Notes: generated by a model not told the origin, from the letters alone. Counted from the first letter of the stretch, positions 33,600-44,959 are shown. The stretch: 64,000 bases of DNA from Druceiella hillmani (GCA_039881145.1 JAYKKI010000039.1:19524001-19588000), one strand, 5' to 3'. Program-made: numbers and translations.

Positions 33600-35817
33600 T
33601 AACTTTTCGGAATATCCAACAGCATTTATATATTACAAAAACAATAGCGGAAACCGGGTTTGTGTGGGTTTCCCACTGCTTACGTTAGTAAGTTTATTGT
33701 ATGGGAGTGGTGTAGGTTTTATTGTAGTTTCGAAAGTTATACAATATACCAGTATTTTAGTGAGGGTGATAAATTAAATTTATGTTGTTCTATGAGATTA
33801 TATAAAGTAAATATTCCCGTATATGTAATAAATTTAAATGGGTAGTATTCTCTGTAACATATCTATACAATAGCAAGGGCATCTCATGGTTAGAACAACC
33901 TTATATATACCAAATAAATAAATAAATAAATGAAAATATAAAAAATATATATAAAACGGGAGATATGTACAATTAGTGGTATAACCTTGTTTTAACCATC
34001 TAGTCAACGTTATATAATTTTTCATTTAAGCAAAAATGAATTATGACGTACTTGAAGTTTTGAAATTATATTTCTTACAAGGAAAAGAAACTGATCAGAT
34101 TAATAAGCGACAATGTATTGTCTTTATTCCTCATCCTATTATCTTCAAAACACCATAAACAAATTTGAATATTTCTCTGACTGACGTTATAAACAACAGG
34201 ACGAGTGACGTGTGTGATGTTTGAAAGCAAGGGCAGAATAAACATTTCCCTTCCCCTGCAGACGAACGGGGGATGTTATCCATTCGTCTCGGATAACATG
34301 TTTGCATGTTTTTGTTCAACAAAACATTTTGGTCACGCCCCTATATTGTTAGAAAAACATGTTGGGGCTCATTGCTAACAAAAATATGATCGCAGGGGAC
34401 ACGGCTTAAGAGATAACCTTTCGAAACCGGATCGGATCGCTAGTAACTTATGACTTGTAGTTAAAAGTAACCGGATAATTAGTTGTTTAATTATAAAGTT
34501 ATTACACTTACTTAAGAAAAGCATCAAAGGTTTAAAAATAAATCTTGTTGCAAAAGAGGTCTGAACATGGTGACTTTTATGGCAGCTAATATAATTTTCT
34601 TGTATCGAGAAAAATGTCATTGCGAACTAGAGTTTCTTTAGTTTTATATTGATTACTAGAGTTCTAGACTTCTAGTATTGATTACTAGAGCTTCTTTAAA
34701 AAGTATCCAAACACTACACAATATATACTATATAGACCAAAAATATATTTGTCTAAGCAGAAACACGCTAATAAACTTTTCCATAAGATTTATTTTTCAA
34801 ATTATTCTGGTCACGGTAGTGGTAAAATTGTTTTTCATTAGGCTATAATGTAATTGACATTATATTATTTATAATTTTAATGTCAAACATCTTATATGAG
34901 TAAACATACATTTGTTAGAGATTGTTAACTAAGTGGGTAAGTGTTTTGTTTTGCTTCAATTTACACACATTTTTATCATTTTAGTTTGAATTCAACTTCG
35001 CTCAAATTGATTTAGATTTGTTTAATTTTGGCTACTGATTACCAAAGTAAACAATTAGAAGCCAATATGTTAATTGGAAGTGACTCAACTTACACATGCC
35101 AGTTTAATGAAAAAATCTCAACTTAGTATAAAATCTAGACAATCACACTTGATTAATTTCTGGAAGATGATATAAGTCTATACTATATGTGAAGCAATTA
35201 TCATACCTCTAATCTCGTTCATATATTGTCAGCAAATGAGTTAAACTCATACTTCGTAAATATTAAAATCTGACAAAATGCTACTTTATAAATATTAACA
35301 TATAACTGTTATCTAGGAATTAAAAAACCGGTCCCAATATGGCAAAGGTAAAACAATATTATTATTATTTGAAGAGATCATGCCTTAGAAGATAACGAGC
35401 CGGAAATGCAAAATAAATTATGTTTACCTTTTCCGTCTAAATTGTCATAAGGTTGAAGATATTGCCATTGCTCAGTGAAATAAAATTGAACAAGTATCCA
35501 AGAATATAATATCCCGATAATGATCACCTTTAGTGGATGAAAAGTTTTAAATTTTTCCAATTTTTTTTGTACAGAATGTCAGAATCACTCGTACTAAGTT
35601 CCTCACCTTCGTAACGTTCCAATCATCACTTACATTTTATACGTCTTCTGAAAAATTTCGAAACTATATTTTTTTGCTTCAATGTCAAAGGAACAGGATT
35701 TTGTCTTTTCTTTGCTCTAGTTTCTTTTCTTTGATTTAGTAATAGAAATACTTCTACCTAACAAAACTGGCTCTAAATGAAATTTTATTTTTTAAGGAAT
35801 GCTTATCAAAACACTAC
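33600..35817 (+). other. Intron 1 segment without supported features
   Basis: Several 60-81 codon frames on both strands lack motifs. The word ATTGATTACTAGAG occurs twice near 34650-34690. A patch near 34240-34310 (GGGGGATGTTATCC) is unexplained. Confidence 0.35.

Positions 35818-35909
<92 letters not shown>
35818..35909. repeat. (AT)n microsatellite
   Basis: About 92 bp of AT dinucleotide repeat with two ATAC interruptions, in intron 1. Confidence 0.95.
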
Positions 35910-35915
<6 letters not shown>

Positions 35916-36357
35916 GTCTATACTTATTCCGTTTTGTAGGTAGAGTAACAGTGACGGGCGGATGAATGAAACGTGTTATCAAAATAGGGATTTATATAGT
36001 TGTTTTTAGGGTTTCGCCCTTTAAGTAGACCATAATATAAATATAATTAAAACCCAGTGGTACTTTGACAAGAACAACTAAATATTGCTATCTCTATTTT
36101 TGTCTCATTTAGCCTTCTGGACAATTTGAAAATAATTCGAAAAGAAACATAGGAACAAAACGAATTGCTATTTCTGGACATTTTCTGACGGTAGCCACGT
36201 AGGTAATTAAAATGGTACAGGAAGGTATTTTGATGGCTATTTTTGTGACATCAGACAATGACATCAATAACATCTGATAATGACACAATTCATACCGATC
36301 ACAACTAAGTAAATTTAAATTTAGGACAGGTTATTCTATTTTGTGAGAGCTAAGAAC
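35910..36357 (+). other. Intron 1 spacer, nothing recognised
   Basis: The word ACATCTGATAATGACA and a related word, ACATCAGACAATGACA, occur near 36247-36285. No other structure was seen. Confidence 0.4.
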
Positions 36358-36671
36358 ATGTCTACTTAGACAATTAAATAAAACTACGTGATGTAGTATT
36401 ATTTCTACTTTCTTTAAGTTCTTTACCATGACCTAGGTTTCGTTGTATTATAACATCTTCAGGTGGGCTATTAGCAAATATTCCAATATATTATATCTTA
36501 GATAGAATCTTTGCTAATGGCCCACCTGAAGATCTTGTAATACAACAAAACCTAGGTCGTGGTAAAGAACTTAAAGAAAATAGAAATAATACTACATCAC
36601 GTAGTTTAATTTAATTGTCAATAATGAATTTCTACGAAATTAACGGCAAATATATTCAATGTCTACTTAGA
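36358..36671. mobile_element. Best-preserved palindromic element with 13-bp flanking direct repeats
   Basis: The body 36371-36658 (288 bp) is bounded by identical ATGTCTACTTAGA at 36358-36370 and 36659-36671, read as a target-site duplication. The left arm starts CAATTAAATAAAACTACGTG. The right arm, inverted, carries the same sequence plus an extra outer 40 bases ending CAAATATATTCA. The arms pair over about 110 bases, including CCTAGGT, and meet at a centre with TTAGCAAATATTCC and TTTGCTAATGGCCCACCTGA. No transposase is encoded. It sits only about 170 bp upstream of exon 2 of the ZAR1-like gene. Confidence 0.8.
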
Positions 36672-36813
36672 TTATATATGAAGGTATGTCTACATATTAT
36701 AATGCGATCGATTCAAAGTCTACAGGTCAATATTAGAGTTACCATTCGCAGTTGTATAATTAATTTGTAATTGATATCGTAAATTTCAAAAAGATCTTTC
36801 ATTCCTAATATAA

Positions 36814-37023
<210 letters not shown>

Positions 37024-37124
37024 TAGTTGTATTAATTTTCTGGTGATGATTTTTTAATAAAAAAAAACGACAGGACATAATGTAAATAATTGGATATGAA
37101 AAATATTATGTTAAACCATAGATC

Positions 37125-37258
37125 AAAACAAAAAAGTGAAGATACGGTTCAATCATACTTTATGTAGATACAAACGGGCAATCCCAAATTGCCTAGATGT
37201 TAAATTAACCGAAAGAGACAAAGCGATGCATTGTGACTGTAGCGCGAGTGAATCAAGG
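37125..37258 (+). repeat. Dispersed repeat shared with 49425-49600
   Basis: AAATTGCCTAGATG, then AGACAAAGCGATGCATTGTG, then ACTGTAGCGCGAGTGAAT are shared with the segment at 49425-49600. The two agree at both ends of the segment, and the second copy has extra bases in the middle. The family is unknown. The word GCGATGCATTGTGACTGTAG is well conserved. Confidence 0.7.
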
Positions 37259-37259
37259 T

Positions 37260-38195
37260 ATTACAGTAAATTGAAAATATATAATTTTTTTTAAAAAGCA
37301 CTTAAAAACCGCGTGGAACGTCCTCAAAATCGGTTAATTCATTTAGAAGATATTTCCATAAAAAGTTTTGAGAAAAGTGCCTTTTCGAAATAACTTTCTT
37401 AATGGAGCAATATTTTTTAATCTTGATGGAGCAATATTTTCGAATAGACATTATTTCTTGTGCAACAAAAAGCATCGAATGCCCCAATTCAGTTATTCGC
37501 TCGGTAAATATTGTTTTTGAAAAACATGAAAAATCGCTATTATCATTTTACAAGCTCAAGGAGATGAAAATGAACAAAAAAGTCATATCCTTGAGCTCGA
37601 AAGGCTTAATTATTACGACCAGAAAGATTTTTGAGCCTTTAAGCTCGAAAATAGCGGGAATTTTCAAAGATGGCCTCAGGGTCAACTATTTTTCAAATTT
37701 TTTCGGTTCCATTTCTCTCTAAGTACGTATGAACCATTTTACATGTAAATCGTCAGCCAGGAGAAAAGAACAGATTCACGCTTATGGTTGGGACGAGGTA
37801 TCTACAGCCGATTGACTGAGTGTAGCCAGATCTTTGAGACATTAGAGCGTTCGCCAAAAGCATTTTAGAAAAAAATGAAGGTACTAAATGGCTCATTGAG
37901 TAGGGCAGTACTTAAACCTGTTGGGTGGAAGCGCTGTGATTTTAGACTCGGGACACTATTAGGGGACCTTCTTTTGTATGAGGGGAGATGTTACGAGTCA
38001 AGGAAGGGGCGCCGTGGCTATCCGTGTAAAATGGCGGTAATAGGGTATCTACCTGTTATAACTATCTTTTATCACTAAATTGAGTTCAAAATTACTTTAA
38101 AATGTTATTACTTTACATAAATACAAGGTAACTTAGGCATTTCGTATTCATATATATGCAAAGGAAATGAGAACTTTTTTTAATTTACAGTCGCG
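37260..38195 (+). other. Intron 2 segment, unexplained open frame
   Basis: A 106-codon + frame (37402-37722) has repeated words EQYF and SLSSKG/PLSSK, matching direct repeats in the DNA (TTGAGCTCGAAA near 37591 and TTAAGCTCGAAA near 37640). It shows no domain and no splice context, so it is not called as a gene. A GC-richer stretch (37760-38060) is unexplained. Confidence 0.35.
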
Positions 38196-38433
38196 TACAG
38201 ACGCCTATGTAACTGACGACGCATACAGTCGACGACGCATACAATCGCATACAGACGCCTATGTAACTGACGACGCATACAGACGCATACAGTCGCATAC
38301 AGACGCCTATGTAACTAACGACACATACAGTCGACGACGCATACAGTCGCATACAGACGCCTATGTAACTGACGTCGCATACAGTCGACGACGCATACAG
38401 TCGCATACAGACGCCTATGTAACTGACGACGTA
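38196..38433 (+). repeat. 54-bp minisatellite in intron 2
   Basis: About 4.4 units are built from CAGACGCCTATGTAACTGAC, GACGCATACAGTCGACGACG and CATACAGTCGCATA. The sub-word GCATACAGTCG repeats inside each unit. The 54-bp unit (a multiple of three) gives open frames of 96 codons on + and 73 on -. These are repeat artefacts. Confidence 0.9.
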
Positions 38434-38439
38434 GTTTCG

Positions 38440-39421
38440 TGTAATTGTACTAGATGACGCGCATGTACTAGCCTGGTTATTTCTATTTGGCTACATGTCC
38501 CTTTGACCGCATCTTGATGTTTTGATCAATGGTTTAATCTGCTTTGATCATTCAGTCGTAATAGTGCATACAGTTCGAAATATTCAAAAAAAATTACTTT
38601 TCATTACGGGTTTATTATATCTTATTTTATTCTGTCCATAGTTAATCATTAATTGCATCAAATAATAGCCGCACAGTAACTATGTAGAGCATGGTCTTCA
38701 TCGTGTTGAAACCTTAAGTTTACAGTCTAGACGGCAATAGCCCTGGCAGAGCGTTATCTACGAACGGGCGTACATTAAAGACTTTTTGCCCGTAGACCAT
38801 TCGGTGTTACTAAAGAATGGACCAGAATTATATGGAATAACCCACATTTTAGGACACGGCACTAGCCCGATAGTTCTACCCTCGGTCTGGCCGTCGACTG
38901 TAGATCGACTGCCGAATGTCGCCTAATGTAAACAGTTGACATAAGCAAAATGTTTTGTCCTGGACTGTCTTGTTCAGAGCAGACATCACACAGGCAAGAC
39001 AAAAGTCGGGCCCATGTCATATCTGCTAATGTGCACCCGCTCTATAACTTTCTTCAAGTTTCAGACATATGTTTACACACTATTCACAAACATTTTTCAA
39101 ACAATTCCCAAATGAGTAGTCAGATTCAGTCAGAGTCTGCGGTGAGAAGAGTGGCACAATGATGCTGTTCTCTATCGCACTTTCACGTGGAAAAACAGTA
39201 AATACAAAAATGAGTCGTACGCAAATGCTCCGACGGAACTAGAATGCCATAAACTCGCTAACGAGAATCATCGGAAAGCGGTTTAATAATCCAACAACTT
39301 AATTCAGCAAGGTCGCCAGGGTTCATAAGAACCAATTTTTTCCAAAGTCGAGACTCACCAATACAATGGCCAACAAGGTAAAATCATATAATAATATGTT
39401 AATAACAGAAATAAAGTAATA
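38440..39421 (+). other. Intron 2 segment with GC-richer patch
   Basis: 38680-39180 is markedly less AT-rich than its surroundings and has words such as GCCGTCGACTGTAGATCGAC. It may be an imported element but no family was recognised. The 70-codon + frame at 38950-39162 has no motif. Confidence 0.35.
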
Positions 39422-39816
39422 CTAGCGTGACCCGTGCGAAGTCTTCGCATTATTTATTCCATTATGAAGCTCAGATGACAGATCAAACAAATATTTTACT
39501 AAAATTGACATATAGAGGCGCAAGTATCAAAAGCGTTGAGCTAAAGCGCCACTTTATTTATACGTGAGTGGATTTGAAATTAAACAAAAATTTTACCGAC
39601 CGTCAATCAAATTGACGTTGAGCCGTTAGATGGCACATTGCTGTTTTGTGTATATAATTTTAATAATTAATTAATTTGCAAAAACAATAGCAATAATACA
39701 TTTTTTAGTTGTGGATGCCGATAGAGCAAGCAATTATCTATAAAATGATATATAATTTATGTGTATTAGTTGTGAGGTTTTTTCTAAAAAGGGAGAGTAA
39801 CATCTTAACCTTAGCG

Positions 39817-39869
<53 letters not shown>

Positions 39870-39870
39870 A
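39422..39870 (-). mobile_element. Short non-autonomous Helitron, copy A
   Basis: On the - strand the element ends in hairpin TGCGAAGACTTCGCA, then CGGGTCACG and CTAG, next to T. This is the standard Helitron 3' end. The 5' end is TCATCATCATATAT with A before it, running into a (TA)n tract and TTAATACGCTAAGGTTAAGA. No helicase or Rep gene is present. Copy B (43106-43534) is nearly the same over its whole length and lies in opposite orientation. Confidence 0.8.
39822..39865. repeat. (TA)n tract inside Helitron copy A
   Basis: About 44 bp of pure TA dinucleotides near the 5' end of the Helitron. The second copy carries only a few TA units at the same place, so the tract expanded (or shrank) after the copies separated. 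Confidence 0.9.
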
Positions 39871-39888
39871 TGACAAACTGTACATATG

Positions 39889-40232
39889 AGGGTGTAGTGC
39901 AGTTAATAGAAAGAAAAAAAATCATTAAATACTTAACGGTCACATATAAGCGTTAAATTGTAATTAGCTTTAATCATTACTGGATTTAACCTATTTGTAA
40001 ATCTCATTTTTATTGTTAATTACATTTAAAATAAAGTCGGTAATGGTGTAATCATTATATGGGTACGCCATAACAGAAATAATAGAATATCACAAATTAT
40101 GAACTGGTATGTGAAATATATCTTTGGGGTGGGGTAGTTAATAGAAATAAAAAATATCATTGAATATTTAACAGAGACGTTCAGTAGTTAACTCGTTATT
40201 AACTTTAATAATTATTGGATTTAACCATTTTG
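39889..40232 (+). repeat. Diverged direct duplication of about 110 bp
   Basis: 39889-40003 and 40127-40232 share GTTAATAGAAA, ATCATT(A/G)AATA, TAACTTTAAT/TAGCTTTAAT, AT(T/C)A(C/T)TGGATTTAACC and TTTGTAA, about 235 bp apart. Confidence 0.55.
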
Positions 40233-40263
40233 TAATTTTTTTCTATTAAATAATAGGTAAACA

Positions 40264-40451
40264 AAATTCATTGAGTCGCACAATTACATCGACACAAGTA
40301 TGTATCATATAATTTGTTCAAATTTATTTATTTCTCTATCCGACTGTTTATAAAAAATCACACAAAAACTATTGAATTAATTTGAGCGTAACTTTTACTG
40401 GAACTTCATCTGATTCAGATTAAAATCTAGACTTTTTCACCATCCGATATG
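40264..40451 (+). repeat. Dispersed repeat shared with 43554-43744
   Basis: AAATTCATTGAGTCGCACAA, ATCGACACAAGTA, TATTGAATT, TGGAACTTCATCTG, TCAGATTAAAATCTAGA and CACCATCCGATATGC match the segment at 43554-43744 in the same orientation. The second copy starts 20 bases after Helitron copy B. Confidence 0.8.
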
Positions 40452-40876
40452 CTCTGTGGAATTTAAGATTCAATTATTTGCACTCACGTAATAATAACCA
40501 AGTTTGCAGACTTAAGAAATGGTAAATATCAGTAGTCGAGACCTTAAAATTCAAGTTAAGATATAACCCTTGAGATACGATCGTCTCCGCGGGGCACTGT
40601 AGGCATACTGGATATATACCGATAATATTTACATGAGTACAGTTAAGAAGAGTGATGAAGAAAGTGGGAAGCGGAAAAAATAATCATCCGTTTCGCTCTT
40701 TGTCGTTCTATTCGTGAATGTGGATAAGAGAAAAAGTTACACAAGAATTATTTCAATTTTGAATCGTTTGTATTTCGTAAAAAGAATTTATCTCTTATTT
40801 TATCACTGTAGTCATGAGAGAAGTAATTAAATCATAAAATTATATTTATTTATTTTAAATTCTTGAGAAAACTAAA
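40452..40876 (+). other. Intron 2 spacer, nothing recognised
   Basis: No coding sequence or repeat was identified. Confidence 0.4.
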
Positions 40877-41440
40877 AATTCACTATAAGACTACGATTAC
40901 CATTTGCTATTTATTTAGAGTATAACTTGCTCATTATTTTGGGTAAAAAAATTCACTATAAGACTACGATTACCATTTGCTATTTATTTAGAGTATAACT
41001 TGCTCATTATTTTGGGTAAAAAAATTCACTATAAGACTACGATTACCATTTGCTATTTATTTAGAGTATAACTTGCTCATTATTTTGGGTAAAACTGAGT
41101 GCCTGAATATTTAATTATACATACTGAGTGCCTGAATATTTAATTATACTTAAAATTCACTATAAGACTACGATTACCATTAAAACTGAGTGCCTGAATA
41201 TTTAATTATACTGAGTGCCTGAATATTTAATTATACTTAAAATTAAAAAACTGAGTGCCTGAATATTTAATTAAAACTGAGTGCCTGAATATTTAATTCA
41301 TTAAAACTGAGTGCCTGAATATTTAATTATACTTAAAATTCACTATAAGACTACGATTACCATTCGCTATTTATTTAGAGTATAACTTGCTCATTATTTT
41401 GGGTAAAACTGAGTGCCTGAATATTTAATTATACAGGAAT
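40877..41440 (+). repeat. Two-module tandem array (about 73 bp and 27 bp)
   Basis: Module A, about 73 bp (TTCACTATAAGACTACGATT, ACCATTTGCTATTTATTTAG, AGTATAACTTGCTCATTATT, TTGGGTAAAA), occurs three times in tandem, once more near 41337, and once cut short after ACCATT near 41155. Module B, 27 bp (ACTGAGTGCCTGAATATTTA, ATTATAC), occurs eight times, singly or in pairs, joined to A or to B at recurring break points (TAAAA and CATT). The copies are almost identical. Confidence 0.93.
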
Positions 41441-41925
41441 CAGACATCTTATTAATGCAATTGTATTTAAAGTGATGTGTGTGAAATGTGTATCAAAACT
41501 AATATAAGTAAGGAGTGAGCGGAGATCGTGTGAAATTAAATATTGTCGTATAATTTAAATCAAATAAAACTTAATACACATTTAAACACTAAGGAGTGAA
41601 TGGAGATTCTATAAAATGGAATTAATCAGGTTGATAACGAATATTGTCATATAATTTTTTGTAAATCAAGTAAAAATTTAATACACATTTAAACTTAATT
41701 CAAGATGTAAGTTTGTAATGTACTTTGACACTTTTATTTGCAGCTCAAATATTTCCAATTAAACATTTATAAAAAAAACCACAATAGTACAGTGAGATGA
41801 ATAAACAATCTTCCTGTGCTTCTAATTTGAATTGTGCAAGTGCTTCTACCGGTTACCACTTAAACGCTGACTGTACACGAAATGTTAATTAATGTAATGT
41901 AGATAATATAGGAAATAATATTTAC
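41441..41925 (+). other. Intron 2 spacer with short duplication
   Basis: AAGGAGTGAGCGGAGAT near 41511 and AAGGAGTGAATGGAGAT near 41591 start two related stretches of about 70 bp. Nothing else was recognised. Confidence 0.45.
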
Positions 41926-41929
41926 TTGT

Positions 41930-42095
41930 ATATTTCTATAATATTTACTTGTATAATATAATGTTAAATTTCTATAATATTTACTTGTATATTTCTATAA
42001 TATTTACTTGTATAATATAATATTAAATTTCTATAATATTTACTTGTACAATATAATATTAAATTTTTATAATATTTACTTGTATACTTGTATAT
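41930..42095 (+). repeat. TTTACTTGTATAAT-type short tandem repeats
   Basis: TATAATATTTACTTGTATA recurs five to six times with spacers TTTCTA or ATAATATTAAATTTC. It ends about 120 bp before the acceptor of exon 3. Confidence 0.8.
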
Positions 42096-42212
42096 TTCTG
42101 TCTGCCATTACAAGCCGACGAAGAGAAATGGATTATTAGTCAAAAAATGGATAGATTCAAGAAATACGTTGCTTTTTTATCACTTTAACAATTTAACCTT
42201 CTTATATTTCAG

Positions 42213-42323
42213 GTCAAGCCTAAACGTGGAGGAAAATCGAATGACAAACCACACTTAACTGAACTGTGTCAAATGTGCCAAGAACTTGGTTACAATTGCA
42301 GAAAATTCAACCACAATCGTTAA
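42213..42323 (+). CDS. ZAR1-like 3CxxC zinc-binding protein, terminal coding exon
   Basis: The acceptor CTTATATTTCAG ends at 42212. The exon adds residues 81-116 in phase 0 and stops with TAA at 42321-42323. It encodes VKPKRGGKSND, then HLTELCQMCQELGYNC (C99, C102, C109) and ends RKFNHNR. The pattern of basic linker, H..(E/D)LCxxCxxxxxxC matches the last segment of ZAR1 (H.QDLCxxCxxxxxxC), which strengthens the family call made from exon 2. The vertebrate domain has an additional CxxC pair between the second and last pairs; that pair is absent here, so zinc would be held by fewer cysteines unless His78/His79 take part. The whole protein, 116 residues, is much shorter than vertebrate ZAR1 and consists of little more than the basic head and zinc domain. 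Confidence 0.88.
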   Translation, partial: VKPKRGGKSNDKPHLTELCQMCQELGYNCRKFNHNR

Positions 42324-42324
42324 A

Positions 42325-42478
42325 AATAAATACTCTTACTACCCTTCAACTAATAAATACTGAAAGCAGGTAACGAGTTGCATTGTGAAATCTGTATAAT
42401 AATAGTTATTTTTATGCTAAACGTCAAATTATTCGTCTGTCTGTCAAATGTGTATTATTATACTTTTAATAAAATAAA
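42325..42478 (+). terminator. Poly(A) signals of the ZAR1-like gene
   Basis: AATAAA occurs at 42325-42330 (two bases after the stop codon), 42352-42357, 42468-42473 and 42473-42478. The pair at 42468-42478 leaves a 3' UTR of about 150 bases and is the more plausible site. In AT-rich DNA such hexamers arise by chance, so the choice is tentative. Confidence 0.45.
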
Positions 42479-42479
42479 A

Positions 42480-42972
42480 AATTCAAATCCGTCAATGCGT
42501 CGTTTTTAGTGTTCCATAGCCAAACTAGGAACCTTTAAAATTGTGGAATAAAATATTTCAAAAAAGTTTTTAGCAAACGTCCCCGACGTGTGAAGTGTGG
42601 GTGATTTTTTTTATTCTTATACCCTATTATGAAGGGTGTCATTAAACAGATCTTTCAAAAATATGGAGGTATCCTGAAAACTTTTTCAATTCAGCTCGGC
42701 TCCTGCTGGGCTTACTGCTGGTCTCCTAATGTTCGTGGGAATGGATTGTAAGGGCAGGCCAGAGAACTGACTTTCGTCGTACCTTTTTCTGGATTTGCAT
42801 CAGGTCCAAATTAATCCTTCGCCAGTCTGGATAATTACGCAGAGCTGCAAGATGGAAAAGTTAGGCCTTATTGCACTTCGAAAGTTCAACGTAGACAACC
42901 TCGAATTTTACAAGTGCAACACGGCAACTTAGTGATAAAAAAATATTTTCTGTTGTTTTTATATCTGATAGT

Positions 42973-42976
<4 letters not shown>
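42480..42976 (+). other. 3' flank, nothing recognised
   Basis: A less AT-rich stretch at 42690-42900 has no recognisable coding content. Confidence 0.35.
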
Positions 42977-43048
<72 letters not shown>

Positions 43049-43062
43049 ATCTATATATATAT
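42977..43062. repeat. (AT)n microsatellite
   Basis: About 70 bp of AT repeats followed by CTATCTATATATATATT, just upstream of Helitron copy B. The 76-codon + frame here is a microsatellite artefact. Confidence 0.93.
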
Positions 43063-43105
43063 TTTAATATTATTCAAAGTGCAAATTAAAACCAACATGG
43101 TAAAA

Positions 43106-43534
43106 TCATCATCATCATCATCATCATATATATTAATACGCTAAGGTTAAGATGTTACACTCCCTTTTTAGAAAAAACCTCACAACTAATCCACATAAAT
43201 TATATATCATTTTATAGATAATTGCTTGCTCTACCGGCATCCACAACTAAAAAATTTGTTATTGCTATTGTTTTTGCAAATTAATTAATTATTAAAATTA
43301 TATACACAAAACAGCAATGCTGCCATCTAACGGCTCAACGTCAATATGATTGACGGTCGGTAAAATTTTTGTTTCATTTCAAATCCACTCACGTATAAAT
43401 AAAGTGGCGCTTTAGCTCAATGCTTTTGATACTTGCGCCTCTATATGTCAATTTTAGTAAAATATTTGTTTGATCTGTCATCTGAGCTTCATAATGGAAT
43501 AAATAATGCGAAGACTTCGCACGGGTCACGCTAG
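43106..43534 (+). mobile_element. Short non-autonomous Helitron, copy B
   Basis: It starts within TCATCATCATCATCATCATC after an A, continues TATTAATACGCTAAGGTTAA, and ends hairpin TGCGAAGACTTCGCA, CGGGTCACG, CTAG (43531-43534) followed by T. It is the inverted twin of copy A at 39422-39870. The two lie on either side of the last exon of the ZAR1-like gene. No protein is encoded. Confidence 0.82.
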
Positions 43535-43553
43535 TTATATAATAATATGTAAA

Positions 43554-43744
43554 AAATTCATTGAGTCGCACAATTACGTCGACACAAGTACATATCATAT
43601 AATTTGTTTAAATTTGTTTATCTCTCTATTCGTCCGTTTATCCAAAAATCACGCAAAAACTATTGAATTCATTTGAACGGGATATTCACTGGAACTTCAT
43701 CTGGTTCAGATTAAAATCTAGATGTATTTCACCATCCGATATGC
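43554..43744 (+). repeat. Second copy of the ATTCATTGAGTCGC repeat
   Basis: It matches 40264-40451 in the same orientation at roughly nine bases in ten. AAAAATCACGCAAAAACTAT suggests an old LINE-like 3' sequence. Confidence 0.75.
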
Positions 43745-43911
43745 ATGTTCAGATATGAAATGTAGAATTAAACATGTTGATAATGAATAATGAATAATTT
43801 ATTCACTTTTATTTCACGCTTAAATACTACCAATTAAAAATTACAAGAGCCACAAATTTTATTTATCTTACTGTACTTCTTATTTCAACGTGAACTAGTA
43901 GTATTTGTCAT

Positions 43912-44735
43912 AAGACATTGCCACAATCTTCATGATATTTAGTGCATCGTGACTTTGTTTAATTCTTTGGTCCGTGCTAAGTATTCTCGAAACAAACATT
44001 GCCACAATCTTCATGATATTGTGTGTATCGTGACTTTGTTTAATTCTTTAGTCCGTGCTAAGTATTCTCGAAACAAACATTGCCACAATCGTCATGATAT
44101 TGAGTGCATCGTGACTTTGTTTAATTCTTTGGTCCGTGCTAAGTATTCTCGAAACAAACATTGCCACAATCTTCATTATATTGAGTGCATCGTGACTTTG
44201 TTTAATTCTTTGGTCCGTGCTAAGTATTCTCGAAACAAACATTGCCACGATCTTCATGATATTGAGTGTATCGTGACCTTGTTTAATTCTTTGGTCCGTG
44301 CTAAGTATTCTCGAAACAAACATTGCCACAATCTTCATGATATTGAATGCATCGTGACTTTGTTTAATTCTTTGGTCCGTGCTAAGTATTCTCGAAACAA
44401 ACATTGCCACAATCTTCATGATATTGAATGCATCGTGACTTTGTTTAATTCTTTGGTCCGTATTAAGTATTCTCGAAACAAACATTGCCACAATCTTCAT
44501 GATATTTAGTGCATCGTGACTTTGTTTAATTCTTTGGTCCGTGCTAAGTATTCTCGAAACAAACATTGCCACGATCTTCATGATATTGAGTGTATCGTGA
44601 CCTTGTTTAATTCTTTGGTCCGTCCTAAGTATTCTCGAAACAAACATTGCCACGACCTTCATGATATTGAATGCATCGTGACTTTGTTTAATTCTTTGGT
44701 CCGTGCTAAGTATTCTCGAAACAAACTCAGTCATC
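43912..44735. repeat. 81-bp minisatellite, open on both strands
   Basis: About ten units of exactly 81 bp: CATCGTGACTTTGTTTAATT, CTTTGGTCCGTGCTAAGTAT, TCTCGAAACAAACATTGCCA, CAATCTTCATGATATTGAGT, G. The 27-codon periodicity gives a 186-codon then a 77-codon frame on + (unit TLFNSLVRAKYSRNKHCHNL...) and a 228-codon frame on - (unit MFVSRILSTDQRIKQSHDAF...). Changes between units are scattered over all codon positions and neither frame has a signal or a known domain. The array lies in a larger duplication: 43826-43950 and 44762-44910 share the left boundary sequence, and 44866-44955 holds one decayed extra unit. Confidence 0.95.
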
Positions 44736-44959
44736 TAGTCTTCTTATGACCTTACTTAAATACTACCAATTAAAAATAAAAAAACTATAAATTTTATTAA
44801 TTTTACTGTACTTCTTATTTCAACGTGAACTATTAAAATAGGGAATTTGTAATATTTGTCATAAGACATTGCCACGATTTTCATGATACTGAGTGTGTCG
44901 TGACCTTGTTTAATTCTTTGGTCCGTGCTATGTATTCTAGAAACGAACGCAGTTATCTG

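Noticed and set aside
37402..37722. 106-codon + frame in intron 2
   Set aside because: No domain. Its internal word repeats reflect DNA repeats, and it lacks a promoter or splice context.
44048..44734. 228-codon - strand frame and the opposing 186-codon + frame as genes
   Set aside because: Both follow from an 81-bp tandem unit without stops. Changes between units do not favour either frame on inspection.
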